Origin: Treponema sp. UBA4328
GTDB taxonomy: Bacteria > Spirochaetota > Spirochaetia > Treponematales > Treponemataceae
DNA: 6,937 bases
Reading direction: 5' to 3'
Assembly (NCBI GenBank): GCA_002394465.1
Contig: DGTU01000174.1
Coordinates: forward strand, 1 to 6,937
How positions within the stretch are numbered: the stretch's first letter is position 1; every line of letters begins with the position of its first letter. Of the stretch, positions 1 to 5,318 are shown piece after piece. Under the pieces are notes generated by a model. The model was not told the origin of the DNA. It saw only the letters and a program-made list of their open reading frames with translations, and did not search any database. The translations under genes and the position numbers were made by a program.

Positions 1-3000
1 TTCCGTCCGGAACTGACATTTCAACCGTAAGGTATGCACGGGTTACTGATTCAGTTTCAGCATATAATTCAATAATTGGCCGTGATTCAAGCGACGGCGG
101 CGGAAACGTATTCTGGTTCTTCCCTGGTGAAACCTATACATGGACGGGAGATTCTTCTTCGCAGGGAGAAAAATGGGGTGATGCTGAAAACTGGAGTCCG
201 AATACTATCCCTGGAACCGGAAGTATCGTCATCATTCCTGACGTTTCTGCCTCCGGAAAATCATTTCCTGTCCTTGATGAAGATATTTTAATTTATGACA
301 GTTCAGTGGATGCTTCTAACGGAAGCCTTACAATTGAAAGCGGCGCTGAATTTGATTTTGGTGTCTATAATTTTACTGCGCGTGCAATCACAAACAGCGG
401 AAAGGTAAAAATTGACGGTACTCCTTCTGCACAGACTGTTTCTGCGCTTACGGTTACGAATTCTGCAGGTTCAGAAGTTGAATATTACGGGACGGCAGTT
501 GCAAGCCTCGCATGGGGAGAAAACTACTATAACCTTAAGTTTGTTTCAGGCTCGGCAACAGCAGCCTCAGTTGATTCGGTTGTCCGCGTTAACGGTACCC
601 TGACATTTGAAAACGGAAGCGGAAACTCAATAACACTCGGCGGAAACAATATATTTAACGGTCCGGTTAATTTTGACGGTGCCGGTGACATTACCCTGAG
701 CGGAGCAAACAGGTTTTCTGACCTGATAACGATAGGCAATTCAGGGAACCTTTTAATTAATTCAGGAACTTCAGGATGTGAGGTTGCTTCCGGGGCTGAG
801 TGTGACTCCCTCAACATAAAAGGTCCTGCTGAACTGAACGGAAACGTTACGACGACAGCCGTAATTCCGGGGGCAGCAAACGGTGAAAGCCAGTATTATG
901 AAGGTGCACTGACGCTTTCTTCAGACCTGAGCCTTAATGCTACGGCTTCAAGCCTCATAAGATGCGGTTCTTCCGTGACGGGTGCTCATGCGCTTTCAGT
1001 TCCGGCGGCAGATTCTCTGTTTGAGGGTGCAGTTTCACTTGCTTCATTTACGGCCGGTGCATCTTCTGCCTGCGTGTTTGAGGATCGCCTTACTCTTACG
1101 GGAACTCTTTCTTCCGGAACTTCATCTTCTGTGACGTTCAGGGGAAATGTTTCTGCAAGCTCTGTCAGCCTTTCAGGTACAGGAACCTTTGATGCGGCAA
1201 TTACGGTTTCTTCTTCCGGAAACCAGCTTTATTCGGATCAGGTGTACGTCAACGGAGCTCCGGTAAGGTGCAGTTCTTCTGCCGGTGATATTACATTTGA
1301 ACAGATGATAAATATTCCTTCGTCCGCTTCGCTTAACGTAAATGCATCTGCTGCATCAAAAAGCGTTCAGTTGAACGGAGTTACGGGTACTTCAGACAGC
1401 GGCATTACAGTTACTTCAGGAACTATTAATTTAAATCCGGGTAATTACGTTACTTCCGGAGACCAGAACTATACGGGTAATGTATATACTCTTTCTGGAA
1501 GCGGCAGCTATTCATGGAGTTCAGGCGGAAGCAGCGGAATAAATGTAAGCCGCGTTCTTTACCTTGCCCACAGCGGAGTAACATACAGCCTGACTTCAGC
1601 CCTTAACTGCGGAAATTTTTATTTCTATGACGGAAACCTCGCCGTAACCGGAGCACGGATAACTTCAGGAGGTGATTTTGCCGTATGGGGTGCTTCTTAC
1701 AGTGACTCAGATCCCCGCTATCATTCTGCAAATACGCGCTTTGCCTTTACCGGAAGCTTTGTTCCTCCTTCACACGGAGCGGCTTTTACGGGACTTACTT
1801 CTGCCGTATTTGAGCTTTCAGCAAATTTCTATGTTAACGGAGCTGACCTGAATGCTTCATCTCTTTCCCTTGTGCTTCCGGCGAACCCGGATGATGAACT
1901 TGCATTTAATTCACTTGCTTCTGCCCAGGTTTCTGCAGCAAATACACAGTGGGGATCAAATTCAAGGTCTGCGGCGGTATTTAACTGTGAAGTAAAAAAT
2001 GTAACTGTTTCCTGCGCTTCATCAGGCGGAAAAAGCTATATTGCAGCTGCTGCCGGAAGCCTGAACCAGAATGTAACGGATGCAGGCGGAAATACGGCCG
2101 TTACGGTTGATTCCTCAGGTAATCCGGATTCCCTTACGGGCTTTCAGTTCGGTTTCCCTGAAATTGAAGAAGCTTATTCTGTTTATGATGACGTAATTTA
2201 TGTGCGCTTTACAATGCCGCTTGAAAATACTCATGATGAAATCAATTCGGCTCTTGCAGCAGTTTCTGGAGGATCTAAGCTCACCGGAGGAATATGGCAT
2301 AATGACGGTCTGACGCCGGTGAACGGAGCTGCATATTCTGATGCGGACTGTACGACCGTTATAACGGCAGCATCGGTAAAGGAATTTTACATACGTTCGA
2401 CTCAAAAATGGAATACTGACGCTACTGGAACTGACAGCGGAGAAGCAGAAAGTACGGACAGAAGCGGAACACACCGTTCGCTCAAGACGGATCTTGCCCT
2501 GCTTGAAGGACTTTTTTCTGCAAAATACGGCCATACGATGTGTGCAAACTATGGAACTGCTTCCCAGGCATATTATACGCTTACGGCTGACAAAACAGAG
2601 CCTGTCCTCACTGCAGTATATACGGGACAGGAACTTCATGATGAATATTCCGCTTCGGCTTCATCACAGAAAGAATATGATGCGCACAACTTCATTGAAT
2701 TTAAATATTCAGAAACTGTAAATATCGGAGACCTTGCTTATGACGGCGGTGACGTTAACGTAATTGCCCAGTCAGCATTCTCTTCGGCCTCAGAACACGG
2801 CGGTGACATTTCAAATAACTCATCCGGAATTACGGTTGCGGGATTTGCTTCAATTGAAAACGGTTCCGTAAATGCCGGCGTCATAACCTCAGATACTTCT
2901 GCACATGCGCTGTACAGGAATTTTTCACTTTCATCTGCAGATGCATCTTCAAACCAGTCACATAGAATTCGCGTTTCACTAGCAGGATACGTAAACGGAA

Positions 3001-5258
3001 CCGTTACATACAGCGGAAAGAATTACCATAACTGGGTTGGATACATTGATTCTGCGGTAACACCGTCGGGTATTGTTACAAGAGCCGCAAATCCATACAT
3101 AACAGACCTTTCCGGAAACAGCCTTTCGGCACAGTCTTCGGCAAATCATGTTCTTCCTGTGCTGAGCGTAAATGAGCTGGTAAGCTCTTCTGATACACAG
3201 AGCCTTTACGGGGAATGGGATACGCTTGCTCCTGCAGTTGCTCCGTTCATTACGAGCTATGAACAGTGGCAGAACTGGGGAAATGACGAAAATACGTTTG
3301 AGATTATCGGTTCTTCAACGGGTTCATATCTTGAAAGAATCGAAGTTCATTTCTTTGACAATGATTCAAGCCAGAGGACCAAATGGAATTACTGGTGGAA
3401 GACAAAACTCGGCTGGAGTCCGTCCGGAACTACGATTTCTTCTGCACAGCTTCCTGACCTTAACGGTGGTGCAAGGCCTTATTCTTCAGATTCAAAGACT
3501 ACCGGCGGAATCAGGCGCAGTTCCCTTATGAATGCAAAGTCTTCATTCTCATATATTTCCGTTACAAACGGAGTGGAATCAGCAGAAAAATCCCTCGGCT
3601 CCGGTGATATCAGCCAGGTTGTCAGAAGCAACATTTACCGTTCAACTTCAGATGCAAATACTGACAACGACGGCCTTTATATTTCCCTGCCGCTGAATGA
3701 TTCAGATACTTATATTCCGCTTCGTTCAACATTCAGGCTGTTCTATGATCCTTCTTCGGATTATATTACTGACCTAGCAGGAAACAGGCTTGCTTCAACT
3801 TTCAGCTCTAAGACAGAATTTGCTTCTACGGATTTGACCCAGCCTTCTTATGTAATGACGCTTGCCCCGGTAGGACATGACAAAATCTATGTTCTTTTTA
3901 CCAAACGGCTTGCATACTATGATTCTTCGACAGGAAAAACAACATATCTTGATGAACTTGGCAGTGCAGCGCGTAAGCCGGTCGAGGATGAAATAAAAGA
4001 CTGTTTTGTAATCTGCCAGTCAGGTTCAACTGCTGAAGAAATTGCAATTACAGACGTAAAATTCGTATTCTCAAATACAGAATGTACGGCTTTCCTCTTT
4101 ACGCTTGCAGATAACATAACGCTTACCAATATCAAAGATAACTATCTGATCAAAGCCGTCGGAAACGGAAGTACGATAACTGACCTGTGCGGACAGACTG
4201 TAACCGATACGAAAATTCATGATTACAGCGGAAACTATCTTGCAGAAAACAAGGCTCACATCATAAGCGACTTTGCCCTCAATGCAGTTGATGTTCTTTA
4301 TGCAACGGCAAATTATGACCTGACGACAGGTGATGAATATTCTGACGACTGGGATGATACTTCTGTTTACGGAAACAAAGGCGGCCGCAATTCGTCATAT
4401 ACGGTTCATGATTTTTCTGAAACACAGGGAAACTTCGGTACCGTTCTTGCAGAAAGGGATGTGCTTCTTCAGGTTCTCCTTCGGGAAGGCATCGACAAAG
4501 ACAGCAGAGAAGACGAGCAGACAGCCTTTACGTTTGAACTTATTTCAGGCCTGAAAAAGAATCTGACTCAGGACATGATCAGTGACAAGATCAATAAACT
4601 TACCCGCTCAAGCTGGCGTGTATGGCTTCCGGAAAATACAGGTGCAGGACGCATTACCTCCCTGGCAACGAAGGATAATCCTGACATTTCCTCTAATACG
4701 GATTTTGCTGATGCTGACACTCTCAGTCCGGACGGATTCCATTTTAATTACAGGCTTTTGAATTCTTCGTATAATTTTACTGCAGGAAATGAATATCAGT
4801 TTGTATTTAAAGTTCTTGACGGCGGAAGTGAAGTAACCGTTGATCACGATGATGACGTTACGACGGATGAGGTTCCGCTCTATGCCCTCTGGATGCCTGA
4901 AAATAAAATTGCAGCGGGGGATTATTCGTATATCGACCTGTGGTCATTTAAAACTGCGGATATCACAAAACAGCGCGGACACGTTACAATCCTGAACAAC
5001 GTAATCGACGTGAGCGTAAAGGAGAAAACCGTCCTCGGAGTCGACATGAAGTCAGCAGGAAATTTAAGCGTTTATGTAATGACGGCAGACGGAAATATCG
5101 TAAGAACGCTGACAAAAGGCCATGTATCTGAAGGAACGCATTATTTCCAGTGGGACGGAACAAACGGAAAGGGAAATCCCGTTGCCCGTGGAATATACTT
5201 TATCCGTGTCATAGGAACAGACATAGACGAAACCCGAAAGGTTATGTGCGTAAAATAA
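1..5258 (+). CDS. Giant modular predicted surface protein with C-terminal FlgD-like Ig domain (5' partial)
   Basis: The frame is open from the first complete codon at base 3 to the TAA at 5256-5258, giving 1751 visible residues, so the start and any signal peptide lie upstream. A GTG at 306 is in frame but is not a credible start, because the 101 residues before it form a WTG...NWS module continuous with what follows. Order of parts (visible numbering): NWS module about 47-110; Ser/Thr/Ala/Gly/Asn-rich, beta-strand-like repeats about 111-700, resembling beta-helix or filamentous-hemagglutinin passengers; Ig/SbsA-like modules about 720-1420, with IYVRFTMPL near 729, a YDAHNFIEF block near 892, and ITDLxG signatures near 1033, 1255 and 1392; a linker with an acidic patch (DHDDDVTTDE); and a FlgD-like Ig domain at 1660-1751. 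Fifteen cysteines are spread along it. A role as a surface adhesin or filament is inferred from architecture only; no enzyme motif was recognised. Gene reality is very secure, function is not. Confidence 0.93.
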   Translation, partial: PSGTDISTVRYARVTDSVSAYNSIIGRDSSDGGGNVFWFFPGETYTWTGDSSSQGEKWGDAENWSPNTIPGTGSIVIIPDVSASGKSFPVLDEDILIYDSSVDASNGSLTIESGAEFDFGVYNFTARAITNSGKVKIDGTPSAQTVSALTVTNSAGSEVEYYGTAVASLAWGENYYNLKFVSGSATAASVDSVVRVNGTLTFENGSGNSITLGGNNIFNGPVNFDGAGDITLSGANRFSDLITIGNSGNLLINSGTSGCEVASGAECDSLNIKGPAELNGNVTTTAVIPGAANGESQYYEGALTLSSDLSLNATASSLIRCGSSVTGAHALSVPAADSLFEGAVSLASFTAGASSACVFEDRLTLTGTLSSGTSSSVTFRGNVSASSVSLSGTGTFDAAITVSSSGNQLYSDQVYVNGAPVRCSSSAGDITFEQMINIPSSASLNVNASAASKSVQLNGVTGTSDSGITVTSGTINLNPGNYVTSGDQNYTGNVYTLSGSGSYSWSSGGSSGINVSRVLYLAHSGVTYSLTSALNCGNFYFYDGNLAVTGARITSGGDFAVWGASYSDSDPRYHSANTRFAFTGSFVPPSHGAAFTGLTSAVFELSANFYVNGADLNASSLSLVLPANPDDELAFNSLASAQVSAANTQWGSNSRSAAVFNCEVKNVTVSCASSGGKSYIAAAAGSLNQNVTDAGGNTAVTVDSSGNPDSLTGFQFGFPEIEEAYSVYDDVIYVRFTMPLENTHDEINSALAAVSGGSKLTGGIWHNDGLTPVNGAAYSDADCTTVITAASVKEFYIRSTQKWNTDATGTDSGEAESTDRSGTHRSLKTDLALLEGLFSAKYGHTMCANYGTASQAYYTLTADKTEPVLTAVYTGQELHDEYSASASSQKEYDAHNFIEFKYSETVNIGDLAYDGGDVNVIAQSAFSSASEHGGDISNNSSGITVAGFASIENGSVNAGVITSDTSAHALYRNFSLSSADASSNQSHRIRVSLAGYVNGTVTYSGKNYHNWVGYIDSAVTPSGIVTRAANPYITDLSGNSLSAQSSANHVLPVLSVNELVSSSDTQSLYGEWDTLAPAVAPFITSYEQWQNWGNDENTFEIIGSSTGSYLERIEVHFFDNDSSQRTKWNYWWKTKLGWSPSGTTISSAQLPDLNGGARPYSSDSKTTGGIRRSSLMNAKSSFSYISVTNGVESAEKSLGSGDISQVVRSNIYRSTSDANTDNDGLYISLPLNDSDTYIPLRSTFRLFYDPSSDYITDLAGNRLASTFSSKTEFASTDLTQPSYVMTLAPVGHDKIYVLFTKRLAYYDSSTGKTTYLDELGSAARKPVEDEIKDCFVICQSGSTAEEIAITDVKFVFSNTECTAFLFTLADNITLTNIKDNYLIKAVGNGSTITDLCGQTVTDTKIHDYSGNYLAENKAHIISDFALNAVDVLYATANYDLTTGDEYSDDWDDTSVYGNKGGRNSSYTVHDFSETQGNFGTVLAERDVLLQVLLREGIDKDSREDEQTAFTFELISGLKKNLTQDMISDKINKLTRSSWRVWLPENTGAGRITSLATKDNPDISSNTDFADADTLSPDGFHFNYRLLNSSYNFTAGNEYQFVFKVLDGGSEVTVDHDDDVTTDEVPLYALWMPENKIAAGDYSYIDLWSFKTADITKQRGHVTILNNVIDVSVKEKTVLGVDMKSAGNLSVYVMTADGNIVRTLTKGHVSEGTHYFQWDGTNGKGNPVARGIYFIRVIGTDIDETRKVMCVK
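141..335 (+). other. WTG...NWS...P module at the start of the visible protein
   Basis: Part of the large surface-protein gene. It encodes WTGD at 141-152, a short Gly/Ser spacer, then AENWSP at 183-200 and IP at 207-212, followed by a hydrophobic strand (IVIIP) and FPVL at 264-275. This W-G, N-W-S, P, I-P, P pattern is common where beta-helical surface proteins of several phyla begin a repeat unit. It usually precedes a 'laddered' beta region, which is what follows here. It lies upstream of the in-frame GTG at 306, which is the main reason to reject that codon as the gene start. The boundaries are approximate and the family was assigned by eye. Confidence 0.6.
336..2100 (+). other. Predicted beta-helix / filamentous-adhesin-like repeat region
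   Basis: Part of the large surface-protein gene. The translation is dominated by Ser, Thr, Ala, Gly, Asn and Val. It consists of short alternating strands with turns, for example GDITLSG, GNLLINSG, GDITFEQ and GTINLNPG, in irregular units of roughly 20-25 residues. This resembles right-handed beta-helix passengers of filamentous hemagglutinins and autotransporters. No near-exact tandem DNA repeat was seen, so the units are old and diverged. No catalytic residues typical of beta-helix enzymes such as pectate lyases could be picked out. A structural or adhesive role is inferred. Confidence 0.55.
2160..4260 (+). other. Series of Ig-like/SbsA-like modules with ITDLxG signatures
   Basis: Part of the large surface-protein gene. 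Edge-strand motifs of the bacterial Ig/SbsA type recur: IYVRFTMPL (within 2181-2225), NFIEFKYSE (within 2676-2729) and HDKIYVLFTKRL (3876-3911). Closing signatures recur as ITDLSGNSL (3099-3125), ITDLAGNRL (3765-3791) and ITDLCGQTV (4176-4202). In such modules the first motif is typically a strand of the form 'xVxFsxxv' and the last is the 'xDxaGNxl' strand. Spacing between signatures is uneven (666 and 411 bases), so the modules carry different insertions. The middle one has a Trp-rich stretch (QWQNW, NYWWK) and a GGIRRSSL block near 3504. They probably act as stalk or spacer domains. Confidence 0.5.
4980..5255 (+). other. C-terminal FlgD-like Ig domain
   Basis: The last roughly 92 residues of the large surface protein. 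It begins with HVTILNNVI, continues through strands VLGVDM, NLSVYVMTADGNIVRTL and EGTHYFQWDG, then NPVARGIYFIRV and the closing ETRKVMCVK. The order 'strand, V-x-x-x-D-G-x-x-V-x-x-L, G-x-x-x-x-x-W-D-G, G-x-x-V-x-x-G-x-Y-F-x-x-V, K-V' is the FlgD Ig-like fold. The fold was first named from the flagellar hook-cap protein, but it is common as a terminal domain of unrelated secreted proteins. In Bacteroidetes a similar fold serves as a type IX secretion signal. Nothing here shows that use. The Cys three residues from the end (VMCVK) sits where I would expect Val. Confidence 0.85.
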
Positions 5259-5318
5259 CTCATACTTCACAAACTCATTTTACTTGATAACTGTCCCCGT
5301 TTTTCATATATTTAAAGT
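5259..5318. other. Intergenic gap between the surface-protein gene and the RelA/SpoT gene
   Basis: Sixty bases, AT-rich, with no room for another gene. A convincing GC-rich hairpin followed by a T run is absent, so the end of the upstream transcript is unexplained; Rho-dependent termination or read-through are both possible. AACTCAT occurs twice (5257-5263 and 5272-5278), too short to interpret. The only clear signal is the promoter described separately. Confidence 0.6.
5284..5312 (+). promoter_or_regulatory. Sigma-70-type promoter for the RelA/SpoT gene
   Basis: The -35 box TTGATA lies at 5284-5289 and the -10 box TATATT at 5307-5312, separated by exactly 17 bases. Each box matches the consensus (TTGACA, TATAAT) at 5 of 6 positions. 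Transcription would be expected to start 6 to 8 bases after the -10 box, at about 5318-5320, which coincides with the ATG at 5319. No operator or extended -10 was recognised. The match is strong, but the site is a prediction. Confidence 0.65.

Noticed and set aside
306..308. GTG as the start codon of the large surface-protein gene
   Set aside because: The same frame is open to the left edge and encodes a recognisable NWS module; no ribosome binding site precedes 306.
336..2100. CRISPR-like or tandem DNA repeats in the Ser/Gly-rich region
   Set aside because: Recurring short words such as CTTCCGG reflect biased codons for Ser and Gly; there is no regular period or conserved repeat unit.
2115..2639. 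Minus-strand open frame of 174 codons
   Set aside because: It lies wholly inside the large surface-protein gene, and its translation is rich in Arg, Ser and Cys with no recognisable domain, as expected for an antisense shadow.
2..3431. 13-base direct repeat TCCGTCCGGAACT at 2-14 and 3419-3431
   Set aside because: Both copies are in the same frame encoding PSGT, but the flanking protein sequence differs and a match of this length is plausible by chance in a repetitive Ser/Gly-rich gene.
5259..5318. Intrinsic terminator after the large gene
   Set aside because: There is a short T run (5300-5304) but no stable GC-rich stem immediately before it.
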